Part shown: in pieces, positions 7,028 to 15,748 of the stretch
How the letters are laid out: every line of letters begins with the position of its first letter
Position numbering within the stretch: position 1 is the stretch's first letter
Source: an uncultured bacterium
Lineage (GTDB): Bacteria; Cyanobacteriota; Vampirovibrionia; Gastranaerophilales; Gastranaerophilaceae
Direction: 5' to 3'
Length of the DNA stretch: 64,000 nucleotides
Assembly: GCA_946622415.1 (NCBI GenBank)
Contig: CAMOPX010000009.1
Coordinates: 1-64,000 of the forward strand
The notes under the pieces: generated by a model
Told to the model about the DNA's origin: nothing
The model's database searches: none
The model's input: the letters and a program-made list of their open reading frames with translations, nothing else
Made by a program: the position numbers and the translations under genes

Positions 7028-9016
7028 ATGGTTATGGAATTATATTTTATAGCGTTATTGATACCGGTTTTTTGCGGATTATTATCAATATTTATTAAAG
7101 AAAAACACAAAATGAAAGTGTGCTCTATTTTTGCGGGTATTTCAGCACTTTTACTTTTAAAACCCGCAATATATTCTATTTATACAGGCGAAGAACTCAG
7201 TTATAGTTTTTATATATCAGAAATATTCGGCAGAATAAATTTTGTAATAGATCCGTTGTCTGCCTTTTTTATTCTTGTAATTTCAATTATGAGTTTTGTC
7301 GGAATAATTTATGCAAACGGATATATAAAACCGTATTTAAACAAAAAGCTAAACACATCTTCTCACACATTTTTTCTAATGCTTTTAACTGCTTCTATGC
7401 TGGGGGTTGTTACTTGCCAAAATGCTTTAGCGTTTCTTATTTTGTGGGAAATTATGTCCCTATCTTCATTTTTTCTTGTTATTTTTGAAGAAGATAAAAA
7501 AGAGGTTCTTAATTCGGGTATAAAGTACCTCGTTTATATGCATATTTCGGTAATTTTTATAATGTGTGCTTTTGCGTTGATGAGTAACATTTCAAACAGT
7601 TTTAATTTTTCCGATTTTACAAATGCAATAAATCAAAACAGTCATTTTAAAGATATCGTATTTATACTATCATTTATAGGCTTTGGGACAAAAGCAGGTT
7701 TTATTCCTTTTCATAACTGGCTCCCCGATGCACATCCTTCGGCTCCGAGCCATATATCGGGAATTATGTCAGGTGTAATGATTAAAACAGGCATATACGG
7801 AATTTTGAGAACAATAGTAATAACAGGTATACCATCTAAGATTGTTGCATATTGTGTTCTTATAATTGCTATTACTTCTGCTCTTTGGGGTGTATTATAC
7901 GCAATAAGTCAACACGATATCAAAAAGCTTCTTGCTTATCACAGTTTGGAAAATATAGGTATAATCGGAATAGGGATAGGAATCGGAATGCTCGGTGTAA
8001 TCTATCACAACGGTTATACTGCAATTCTCGGTTTTAGCGGTGCAATATTGCACGTCTTGAACCACTCAATTTTTAAGATGTTATTGTTCTTTTGTGCGGG
8101 AAACGTATACAACAAAACTCATACCAGAAATATTGAGCTTCTTGGCGGTTTAATTAAAAAAATGCCGTATACTGCAGCTTTGTTTATAATAGGCTCAATT
8201 GCAATATGCGCTATTCCGCCCTTTAATGGTTTTGTTAGTGAATTTTTAATATATTCGGGCGTTGTTCTCGGTATGTTTAAATCCAATATTGCATTGTTTT
8301 TGACCTTGGTTATTACTCTTTCTTCACTCGCTCTTATCGGGACTATGGCGATACTCTGTTTCACAAAAGTTGTCGGAGTAGTATTTCTCGGTAATCCAAG
8401 AAGCAAAGAGGCGGAAAATATTGATTCTGACGCAAGCAAAGTAATGACTGTTCCAATGACTTTTCTTGCAATACTAACGTTTGTAATCGGGATTTTTCCC
8501 CAATTTGCCGTTTCTGTTGTTGCAATTCCAACATTAAACATTTTAGGCTTCAACACGATTCCCGAAGAAATTAAATCAATATTTGAATTAGCAAATTTAA
8601 TCAGTGTTTTATGCTTTATATTCCTTGCAATTTTGGCAATTACTTTTGGTATAAGATTTCTTATAAACAGAAAAACCAAAAAACACACTACTTGGGGCTG
8701 CGGATATAATAAAATAAATTCAAGAATGCAATACACTGCATCCAGCTACGCAGGTTTATTTATATCCACATTAAAACCTTTATTCAAAAGAGTCCCGCAT
8801 ATTAAAAAACCAAAAGACTTATTCCCGAAAATCGCTTATTATGAAGTTGAAATTGAGGATTTAGAAGAAGCATACATCATAAAGCCGTTAATAAAACTGG
8901 ATGAAAAAATATTATCAAAATTTGAAAGAATTCAAAACGGAAATATGCAGCAATATATTCTATTTGGGCTGGTATTTTTGATTTTGGCAATATTGGGATT
9001 GATTTTTATAGGATAA
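7028..9016 (+). CDS. Ehr complex antiporter-like membrane subunit (HyfB/HycC-like)
   Basis: Large membrane subunit of an energy-converting complex, 662 residues, with about 16 membrane segments. The NADH-quinone oxidoreductase M/N-type block is recognisable: FGTKAGFIPFHNWLPDAHP (about 220-240), then a Lys- and His-bearing helix (HDIKKLLAYHSLEN, about 297-310). In relatives this subunit moves protons or Na+. A long C-terminal extension ends in one more helix, as in HyfB. The start is uncertain: ATG 7028 or ATG 7034, neither with a strong Shine-Dalgarno. It is the first gene of six tightly spaced genes; the next begins 4 bases after its stop. Confidence 0.88.
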   Translation: MVMELYFIALLIPVFCGLLSIFIKEKHKMKVCSIFAGISALLLLKPAIYSIYTGEELSYSFYISEIFGRINFVIDPLSAFFILVISIMSFVGIIYANGYIKPYLNKKLNTSSHTFFLMLLTASMLGVVTCQNALAFLILWEIMSLSSFFLVIFEEDKKEVLNSGIKYLVYMHISVIFIMCAFALMSNISNSFNFSDFTNAINQNSHFKDIVFILSFIGFGTKAGFIPFHNWLPDAHPSAPSHISGIMSGVMIKTGIYGILRTIVITGIPSKIVAYCVLIIAITSALWGVLYAISQHDIKKLLAYHSLENIGIIGIGIGIGMLGVIYHNGYTAILGFSGAILHVLNHSIFKMLLFFCAGNVYNKTHTRNIELLGGLIKKMPYTAALFIIGSIAICAIPPFNGFVSEFLIYSGVVLGMFKSNIALFLTLVITLSSLALIGTMAILCFTKVVGVVFLGNPRSKEAENIDSDASKVMTVPMTFLAILTFVIGIFPQFAVSVVAIPTLNILGFNTIPEEIKSIFELANLISVLCFIFLAILAITFGIRFLINRKTKKHTTWGCGYNKINSRMQYTASSYAGLFISTLKPLFKRVPHIKKPKDLFPKIAYYEVEIEDLEEAYIIKPLIKLDEKILSKFERIQNGNMQQYILFGLVFLILAILGLIFIG

Positions 9017-9020
9017 AAAA

Positions 9021-9935
9021 ATGACATTAATATTAGATATTTTAATACTTTTCATTATGCCCTTCATAATGCTCGGCATAATCAAAAAAACAAAAGCCTT
9101 CTGGGGCGGAAGAAAGGGTGCATCAATATTTCAGCCTTTATATGACGTATTAAGATTAATGAAAAAAGAATCAATATACTCGGAAACAACTTCGCTTATT
9201 TTTAAACTTTCACCGATTGTTAATTTTTCGGTTGTAATTTTTGCATCACTCTTTGTACCGTTAATAAACGGCTATTCTATATTAAATATTCCTTTTGCAT
9301 TTATCATATTTTCTTATATACTGGGTTTTGCAAAATTCTTTTCACTTATTGCTTCGCTGGATACGGGAAGCAGTTTTGAAGGAATGGGAGCTTCAAGAGA
9401 AGCTTGTTTTTCAACAATTGTAGAACCTGCTTTTTTTATATCAATGGCATCAATTATTGCCTTAACTAAAGTAACAAGTTTTGAAGCCTTAAAAATGATT
9501 TTACAAAATTCGGGGATATATGGAATATTAATCACAATATTAACAGTAGTAACTCTATTTATAATGCTGTTAATCGAAGGGTGCAGGGTTCCGGTTGATG
9601 ATCCTGCAACACATCTTGAACTTACAATGATACATGAAGTTATGATACTGGATAATTCGGGTGCTGATTTAGGCTTTATTTTATGGGCTTCTGCAATAAA
9701 GATGTTTCTTTTCGGAGCATTAATTACATCTCTTATTATCCCTGATAATCTTCCTGTTTGGATTTCTTGTTTATTATTTATTTTATCGATTTCACTTTTG
9801 GCATTTGTTATAGGCACAATAGAATCTTCAATAGCCAGATTCAGAATGACACATATTTTTGAATTTATTTTTATAATGTCTATCATGGCACTTTTGATTT
9901 TGACTCTTGTTACATATAGGATATACGGAAATTAA
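9021..9935 (+). CDS. Ehr complex NuoH-like membrane subunit (HyfC/HycD/EchB-like)
   Basis: Membrane anchor that links the soluble redox module to the ion-pumping module in complex I-like enzymes, 304 residues and about eight helices. Family blocks seen are KGASIFQPLYDVLRLMKKES (about 33-52), SSFEGMGASREACFSTIVEP (about 117-136) with the Gly-Ala-Ser-Arg-Glu core, and EGCRVPVDDPATHLELTMIHEVMILDN (about 190-216) with acidic residues of the quinone/ion channel. It lies 4 bases after the HyfB-like gene and 2 bases before the next. Confidence 0.9.
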   Translation: MTLILDILILFIMPFIMLGIIKKTKAFWGGRKGASIFQPLYDVLRLMKKESIYSETTSLIFKLSPIVNFSVVIFASLFVPLINGYSILNIPFAFIIFSYILGFAKFFSLIASLDTGSSFEGMGASREACFSTIVEPAFFISMASIIALTKVTSFEALKMILQNSGIYGILITILTVVTLFIMLLIEGCRVPVDDPATHLELTMIHEVMILDNSGADLGFILWASAIKMFLFGALITSLIIPDNLPVWISCLLFILSISLLAFVIGTIESSIARFRMTHIFEFIFIMSIMALLILTLVTYRIYGN

Positions 9936-9937
9936 CT

Positions 9938-10627
9938 ATGGAAAATATTTTTATTATATTGCTTGGTTTAACAATGCTCTATATAGCTTCTACTTCAAGA
10001 CTCTTGGGGCATATTAATATGCTTGTTGTTCAAGGGGTTTTGCTTCTTTTGATTTCTATCGGGGGTTTAGCTGATGAACAATGGTTTAATTTTGAAATTT
10101 TTAATAATACCAAAGAGAATTTTAATCACATATTGGGAATTTTGTTTATATTAATTGAAACAATAGGTGTAAAATCGATTTTAATTCCCGTTTTTTTAAA
10201 AAAAGTTTTAAACAAAACTCATACTCATAGGGATTCGGGAGCTAATATTCCGCATTTTTATGCTCTTGTTATTTCAAGTTTAATTTTATTTGCCGGTTTT
10301 ATGATGGCAAATCTTCATATAAATTCATTTAAACTTATATCTCCGTTGATTTTTGGAGTATCAATTTCAATTATTATTACGAGTTTATGGATGATTTCAA
10401 TTAAACACACTGTTTTATCCAATGTAATCAGCTTTATTACAATGGAAAACGGTATATTTTTGTTATCTCTTGCAATAGCAAAAGAAATGCCGATAGTAGT
10501 AAATTTGGGTGTCCTATTGGATATATTTATTGCAGTATTTATTCTCGGAATGCTCGTTTTGGAAATTGATAATGAATTTAGAGATTTAGAAGTTTCACAA
10601 TTGTCTGATTTAAAGGATTATGAATAA
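9938..10627 (+). CDS. Ehr complex NuoK-like membrane subunit (HyfE-like)
   Basis: Integral membrane protein of 229 residues with about seven helices, corresponding to HyfE, which carries a NuoK-like part in its C-terminal half (SFITMENGIFLLSLAIAKEMP, with the characteristic Glu in the helix). In relatives it contributes to the proton channel. Its last base overlaps the first base of the next gene (10627), indicating coupled translation within the operon. Confidence 0.82.
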   Translation: MENIFIILLGLTMLYIASTSRLLGHINMLVVQGVLLLLISIGGLADEQWFNFEIFNNTKENFNHILGILFILIETIGVKSILIPVFLKKVLNKTHTHRDSGANIPHFYALVISSLILFAGFMMANLHINSFKLISPLIFGVSISIIITSLWMISIKHTVLSNVISFITMENGIFLLSLAIAKEMPIVVNLGVLLDIFIAVFILGMLVLEIDNEFRDLEVSQLSDLKDYE

Positions 10628-12033
10628 TGATTAGTTTAATTTTAATATTCCCGATTTTAGCTTGTTTAATAATATTTTTAATAAAGAACAAAAACATTAA
10701 CAACATAATAATCAGCTTGTATGCAATCATACATTTTGTATGTTCTGTTTGCCTTTGTTTGAACTTTAACCCGTACGACATAAAACAGAATCTTTTTGCT
10801 GTTGATGAATTAAACAAAATATTTCTGATTGTTTTATCCGTAGTTTTTTTGGCGGTTGCCATTTATAACAGCGGCTATATGAAAGATGAAGTATCTTCTC
10901 ATAAAAAGCTAAGACATTTTGGCTATGCGGTATTATTATTCATACTATCTATGACAGGAACAATTTTAAGCTCTAATCTGGGTATAAGCTGGGTTCTTAT
11001 TGAAGCAACAACCCTTGCGAGTGCTTATTTGATTTATTTCAATAAAACAAAACATTCAATCGAGGCTGTTTGGAAATATGTTTTTATTTGTTCCATCGGT
11101 ATTGCTCTGGCTTTCGTCGGAATAATATTATTAACCATTTCAACAGGTGATTTGAATTCTTTGTATTTCGTTGATTTATATAACAATGCAAAAATATTTA
11201 ATATGTTTTGGCTTAAATTGTCTTTTGTGTTTATTTTATTTGGTATAGGAACAAAAATGGGTCTTGTACCCGTTCATTTTTGGCTTCCTGATGCCCATGC
11301 GCAATCTCCCTCGCCAATTTCCGCATTACTTTCCGCAACATTATTAAACTGTGCATTTTTTGTAATATTAAAGGTCTTTAAAATTTTAATTATTGCAGGC
11401 TGCGACAGCTGGGCAAGAATTATGTTATATACAATGGGCTTTTTATCTTTATTTATTGCAAGTGTTTTCATCTATCACATCAACAACTACAAAAGAATGC
11501 TTGCTTATTCTTCAATTGAAAATATGGGAATTTTGGCCATTGGTATGGCTCTTGGCGGGATAGGAGTAGTAGCTTCCATAATTCATCTTATAGGTCATTC
11601 TTTAATAAAAGCTTCATTTTTTATGACTTCGGGTAATATTTTAAAGATTTATAATACAAAAAAGATAAAATCAATAACGGGACTCATCTCGACCGACAAA
11701 AAAACAAGCTGGCTCTGGGTATTGTCTTTCTTGGGAATTTCGGCTTTTCCGCCTTCAATACTCTTTATCAGCGAATTTTTAATCTTGAAAACAATGCTAA
11801 AACAACATCATTATTTTATGAGTGCGGTATTTTTATTTTTACTTACCATTGTACTGTACGGACTATTAAAAGTTGTTTTTAAAATGACTGTTGCGGATAA
11901 CAAGGAACACACAAAAGCTTATCTGCCAATAACAATGTATGCTCCGCAAATTGTACTTTTGCTTATAGCGTTTGTTTTAGGAATATATTTTCCTTATTTT
12001 GATACTATAAAACAAGCCTTAATCGGATATTAA
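10627..12033 (+). CDS. Ehr complex antiporter-like membrane subunit (HyfF-like)
   Basis: Second antiporter-like subunit, 468 residues, about 13-14 helices. It carries the M/N-family blocks GIGTKMGLVPVHFWLPDAHAQ (about 204-224), NNYKRMLAYSSIENMGI with the conserved Lys, and IGHSLIKASFFMTSGN. It is a diverged paralogue of the HyfB-like subunit. Two such subunits in one cluster are typical of Hyf/Ehr complexes rather than the simpler Ech enzymes. It starts within the stop codon of the HyfE-like gene. Confidence 0.88.
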   Translation: MISLILIFPILACLIIFLIKNKNINNIIISLYAIIHFVCSVCLCLNFNPYDIKQNLFAVDELNKIFLIVLSVVFLAVAIYNSGYMKDEVSSHKKLRHFGYAVLLFILSMTGTILSSNLGISWVLIEATTLASAYLIYFNKTKHSIEAVWKYVFICSIGIALAFVGIILLTISTGDLNSLYFVDLYNNAKIFNMFWLKLSFVFILFGIGTKMGLVPVHFWLPDAHAQSPSPISALLSATLLNCAFFVILKVFKILIIAGCDSWARIMLYTMGFLSLFIASVFIYHINNYKRMLAYSSIENMGILAIGMALGGIGVVASIIHLIGHSLIKASFFMTSGNILKIYNTKKIKSITGLISTDKKTSWLWVLSFLGISAFPPSILFISEFLILKTMLKQHHYFMSAVFLFLLTIVLYGLLKVVFKMTVADNKEHTKAYLPITMYAPQIVLLLIAFVLGIYFPYFDTIKQALIGY

Positions 12034-12043
12034 AGGATAAATT

Positions 12044-13492
12044 ATGAATTGGATAAAAACAAAGAATAATAATAAGATAAATGCTCTTGAAATACCGACA
12101 GGTACCGTTGAAGAATTAAAAACGGATTTAAGAAATATGAAATACAGGCCAATCGGATTTTTTGGAAAACAAGAATTTTCAAATGTAAGATTGTATGTCG
12201 TTCTTGCAGATGACAGTTTGGGCGACATATATGTTTCATCAATTTTATTTAATCCCGATATTAAATCCTACGATTCTTTAACACCGGAATTTCCTGCGTT
12301 TCATAACTTTGAAAGAGAATTTTATGAAGATTTCAAAATAGAACCCAAAAACCATCCATGGCTAAAACCCCTAAGAAAAAATCAAGACGAATACCCGTTT
12401 TTCAAAATGGAGGGTGAAGATGTCCATGAAGTGGCGGTAGGTCCAATTCACGCAGGCGTAATCGAGCCCGGACACTTTAGATTCATGTGTCAAGGAGAAA
12501 AAATATATAATTTAGAAATAATGCTCGGGTACCAACACAAAGGCATAGAAGAACTCATGCTTAATCCCAATAACAGATTAGCTGAATCTATTTGCGGGGA
12601 TAGCGTAATTGCATACAATATGGCTTTTTCTCAAGTAATCGAAGCGCTGACTCAAACAACTATTCCGAAAAGAGCACAACTCATAAGAAGAATAGCACTC
12701 GAAATGGAAAGAATGGCAATACATATAGGTGACTTAGGTGCAATATCCGGAGATATGGCATATTTAATGGGGGCTTCCATTTTTGGCACAACAAGAACAC
12801 TGATTATCAATACTATGCTTGAAATTTCCGGAAGCCGTTTCGGAAGAGGGTTATTTGATGTAGGCGGTGTAAATTTTGATATAGATAAAGAAATGACCAA
12901 AAAGATTAAATCTACAATCGATGAGGTTTTAAAAACAGTTAAAAGAACAGCCGAAACTATGCTCAAAAAAACCTCTTGTATTTCAAGAATGGAACAAACA
13001 GGAACTGTCAGCAAAGAAACGGCTGTTTTATTGGGTGCAGTCGGTATGGCAGCGAGAGCCTCAGGCATAAATATAGATTCTCGATATGATTTTAAAGATG
13101 AATGGTACCTAAAATATTGGCAAAATACAGAATTTAAACCCGCAGGCGACGTGTGGTCAAGATTTATGCTAAGGTACAAAGAAATTATACAATCGGCTGC
13201 ATTTATAAATAATTTTCTTGATGAATTAGATAACAACAAAGACGGCCTTACAACTTCAATAAACAATATTCCTCCTAATACCTTTGCAATTTCAATTGTT
13301 GAAGGATGGAGAGGAGAAATTGTCCATTGTGCAATAACGGGAGCCGATAGCGAATTTATCAGATATAAAATAAAAGATGCATCTTTTAACAACTGGTATA
13401 TGCTCTCTATGGCAGTCAGAAACAACGGCATTTCAGATTTTCCGCTATGCAATAAAAGCTTCAATCTTTCTTACTGCGGAAACGATTTATAA
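12044..13492 (+). CDS. Ehr complex large subunit (HyfG/NuoCD-like) lacking NiFe ligands
   Basis: Soluble catalytic-type subunit, 482 residues: an N-terminal 30-kDa (NuoC-like) domain (about 1-110) fused to a 49-kDa/hydrogenase-large-subunit domain. Key positions differ from true hydrogenases. The N-terminal motif that should be CxxC reads C184-G-D-S187. The C-terminal DPCxxC motif is absent: the protein ends DFPLCNKSFNLSYCGNDL with single Cys at 469 and 478. This matches the energy-converting hydrogenase-related (Ehr) group, which keeps the fold but not the NiFe site. Conserved structural blocks such as VGPIHAGVIEPGHFRF and LGYQHKGIE are intact, so the gene is not a pseudogene. The redox partner is unknown. 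Confidence 0.88.
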   Translation: MNWIKTKNNNKINALEIPTGTVEELKTDLRNMKYRPIGFFGKQEFSNVRLYVVLADDSLGDIYVSSILFNPDIKSYDSLTPEFPAFHNFEREFYEDFKIEPKNHPWLKPLRKNQDEYPFFKMEGEDVHEVAVGPIHAGVIEPGHFRFMCQGEKIYNLEIMLGYQHKGIEELMLNPNNRLAESICGDSVIAYNMAFSQVIEALTQTTIPKRAQLIRRIALEMERMAIHIGDLGAISGDMAYLMGASIFGTTRTLIINTMLEISGSRFGRGLFDVGGVNFDIDKEMTKKIKSTIDEVLKTVKRTAETMLKKTSCISRMEQTGTVSKETAVLLGAVGMAARASGINIDSRYDFKDEWYLKYWQNTEFKPAGDVWSRFMLRYKEIIQSAAFINNFLDELDNNKDGLTTSINNIPPNTFAISIVEGWRGEIVHCAITGADSEFIRYKIKDASFNNWYMLSMAVRNNGISDFPLCNKSFNLSYCGNDL

Positions 13493-13518
13493 ATAAAATT
13501 TAAAATAGGGATTTAAAG

Positions 13519-14247
13519 ATGTTTGACACAATTAAATTAAAATATTTTCAAGGCAATCAATATATTAAAGATATTAAAAACGCACAAATAAAAGAGCAAT
13601 TTAGGGGTTTTCCGATTATAAAAAGTTCAAAATTGGATAGCTCTGTTTGCCCGACAGGAGCACTATCCGCAAATCCTAATTCAATAGATTTAGGGAAATG
13701 CACTCTATGCGGAAAATGTCAGTGCGAAGCAATTAAATTTACAAACAAATACAAACTGGCTTCAACCTCAAAAGAAAATCTGATTATCAAAGAGAATATG
13801 ACTTACGAAGATTTTGAAAAAATCGCAATTAAAGCAAGACAGGAAATTAAAAGAGTTTTTTCAAAATCATTAAAATTAAGGCAAGTATCTGCAGGCGGCT
13901 GTAACGGATGCGAGATGGAATTGAATGCTTGCTCAAATTGCAATTTTGATATGGGAAGATACGGAATTGATTTTGTTGCTTCTCCTCGACACGCAGACGG
14001 AATTGTTATCACGGGCCCGATAACAAAAGCCATGGCATACGCCCTTGAGGACTGTTATAAATCGGTACCCGAACCTAAAATAGTTATTCTAACCGGAGCT
14101 TGTGCTATTTCAGGCGGAATATTCCAAGATTCAAAAGAACTTGATAGAACATTTATTGAAAAATATAATATTGATTTATATATACCGGGTTGCCCCGTTC
14201 ACCCGCTGACATTTATCAATGCAGTGCTTGATTTTATTTCGGCATAA
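13519..14247 (+). CDS. Ehr complex small subunit, ferredoxin-like domain fused to NuoB-like domain
   Basis: Iron-sulphur subunit, 242 residues. The N-terminal part has CPTGA (C44) and CTLCGKCQC (C61, C64, C67, C69), enough for one [4Fe-4S] cluster. The C-terminal part is the NuoB/hydrogenase small-subunit domain with C128-x-x-C131 followed by E, C195 (LTGACAISGG) and C225 (PGCPVHP), the four ligands of the N2/proximal cluster. Electron transfer through the complex is therefore likely even though the large subunit lacks a NiFe site. It combines the roles of HyfH and HyfI in one protein. It is the last gene of the cluster, and no formate dehydrogenase or maturation genes follow. Confidence 0.88.
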   Translation: MFDTIKLKYFQGNQYIKDIKNAQIKEQFRGFPIIKSSKLDSSVCPTGALSANPNSIDLGKCTLCGKCQCEAIKFTNKYKLASTSKENLIIKENMTYEDFEKIAIKARQEIKRVFSKSLKLRQVSAGGCNGCEMELNACSNCNFDMGRYGIDFVASPRHADGIVITGPITKAMAYALEDCYKSVPEPKIVILTGACAISGGIFQDSKELDRTFIEKYNIDLYIPGCPVHPLTFINAVLDFISA

Positions 14248-14349
14248 ATTTTTTAAATAATATTTTTCGATTTTATAATTGATTTATCATAAACAGTTAA
14301 TGTATTATTAGACTAGCATTTTGTTAAGATGTAAATACGAGGATTTTAT

Positions 14350-15183
14350 ATGATTAAAAAGTTGTGTATTACAGTTCTAATATCTGCTTTGATGTTTAAT
14401 TTGAGTGCATTTGCAAAGGAGAAAAATATGACAAGACAAGAAATCGCTGATAAAAATTTAGAAATTTTGTTTAATATAACAACTAAAAACAATAACGGCC
14501 CTGATAAAGATTTTATGGATATTTTGCAAAAATATATTTTTGGAGAAGTCTTTACAGTGGGTGATTTGGATATAAAAACAAGAGAATTGTTAACCGTTAC
14601 AAGTTTAACCGTTATGCAAACACTGCCACAGTTAAAAGCACATATCAATGGTGCCTTAAATGCAGGAAATACTCCTATTGAAATAAGAGAAACAATCTAT
14701 CAGTGTGCGCCGTTTATTGGCTTTCCAAAAACCTTAAATGCAATAGCTGTATTTAACGAGGTTATAAAAGAAAGAGGACTGGAAAAAGAATTAAAAAGTA
14801 CAAAAACAACTAATGAAAGTGATAGATACCAAAAAGGCTTTGAAATACAAAACCCGATGTATGGCGATGAAATCGTTCAAAATATGAAAGGTTTACCTGA
14901 TGATATGGGAAGTAACGTTGCAAGATTTTTAACGGAAGTTTGTTTTGGTGACTTCTGTACAAGAGAGGGTTTAGACCTTAAAAAGCGCGAACTTATGACA
15001 ATAGCAATTCTTACAACAACAGGTAATACGGGGGTTTTAAAAAGCCACATTAAAGGAAATCTTAAAGCCGGTAATTCAATTGAAACAATTACCGCTTCCA
15101 TAATTCAAGTTATGCCTTATGTAGGTTTTCCAAATTCCTTTGCAGCATTGAAAACAGTTCAAGATGTAACAAATGAACAATAA
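14350..15183 (+). CDS. exported carboxymuconolactone decarboxylase-like protein, two CMD domains
   Basis: Protein of 277 residues with a signal peptide (about 1-22, ending SAFA) and two AhpD/CMD-fold repeats (about 60-135 and 190-270; each with a TRELLTVTSLTVM or KRELMTIAILTTT helix). The peroxidatic CxxC of AhpD is not visible, so the activity is unknown. An unusual feature is AAAGGAG at 14415-14421, six bases before an in-frame ATG at 14428 (residue 27), exactly where the mature domain begins. It could give a second, cytoplasmic product. Its end overlaps the region just before the cupin gene, with which it forms a pair. Confidence 0.85.
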   Translation: MIKKLCITVLISALMFNLSAFAKEKNMTRQEIADKNLEILFNITTKNNNGPDKDFMDILQKYIFGEVFTVGDLDIKTRELLTVTSLTVMQTLPQLKAHINGALNAGNTPIEIRETIYQCAPFIGFPKTLNAIAVFNEVIKERGLEKELKSTKTTNESDRYQKGFEIQNPMYGDEIVQNMKGLPDDMGSNVARFLTEVCFGDFCTREGLDLKKRELMTIAILTTTGNTGVLKSHIKGNLKAGNSIETITASIIQVMPYVGFPNSFAALKTVQDVTNEQ

Positions 15184-15196
15184 AGAGGTTATATTT

Positions 15197-15706
15197 ATGA
15201 AAAAATTATTATCTGTATTTTCGATTCTGTTTTTAATATCAAACCTATGCTTTGCATTTAATTTCAACAAAAAGGAGAACAAAATGAATTCAATGGAACA
15301 ATATCAAAAAACAATAATGTTCCCGATTGGCAAACCAAACGATGCTTATAAACAGTATTTTATCGGGCAAAGTTATATTTCACCCGTTTCAACCGAACAG
15401 GTAAAAATTTATAACGTAACGTTTGAGCCAAAATGCAGAAACAATTGGCATATTCATAAAGCAAAATCAGGCGGAGGACAAATGTTGATTGCCGTAGGAG
15501 GCAGAGGATATTACCAAGAATGGGGCAAAGAGCCTGTTGAAATGAAACCGGGCGATGTTATAAATATTCCCGCAAACGTTAAACATTGGCACGGTAGTGC
15601 ACCTGACAGTTGGTTTTCACATTTGGCAGTAGAAGTAAAAGGTATTGAAACAGACAATGTTTGGCTCGAACCCGTTACAGATGAAGAATATAATAAATTA
15701 AAATAG
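15197..15706 (+). CDS. exported cupin-domain protein
   Basis: Small beta-barrel protein of 169 residues: signal peptide (about 1-20, LISNLCFA) then one cupin domain. Metal-binding motifs are visible as CRNNWHIHKAKSGGGQ and PGDVINIPANVKHWHG. The start at 15197 is preferred over an in-frame ATG at 15173 because AAAGAGG precedes it and a signal peptide follows. Like its upstream partner it has a perfect internal AAAGGAG (15271-15277) six bases before ATG 15284 (residue 30), just past the signal peptide. CMD-like and cupin genes often travel with flavodoxin and aldo/keto reductase genes, as here. Confidence 0.85.
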   Translation: MKKLLSVFSILFLISNLCFAFNFNKKENKMNSMEQYQKTIMFPIGKPNDAYKQYFIGQSYISPVSTEQVKIYNVTFEPKCRNNWHIHKAKSGGGQMLIAVGGRGYYQEWGKEPVEMKPGDVINIPANVKHWHGSAPDSWFSHLAVEVKGIETDNVWLEPVTDEEYNKLK

Positions 15707-15748
15707 AGGAAAACTTAATTACACCTTTCGTTTTTGAAAGTAATTTTA

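Noticed and set aside
8119-8736. Long minus-strand ORF opposite the HyfB-like gene (also 9314-9886, 12652-13464 and others)
   Set aside because: These are antisense shadows of strongly conserved genes, with no ribosome sites or motifs of their own.
12044-13492. Annotating the large subunit as an active [NiFe] hydrogenase
   Set aside because: The paired Cys ligands at both ends of the protein are missing, so hydrogenase activity cannot be supported.
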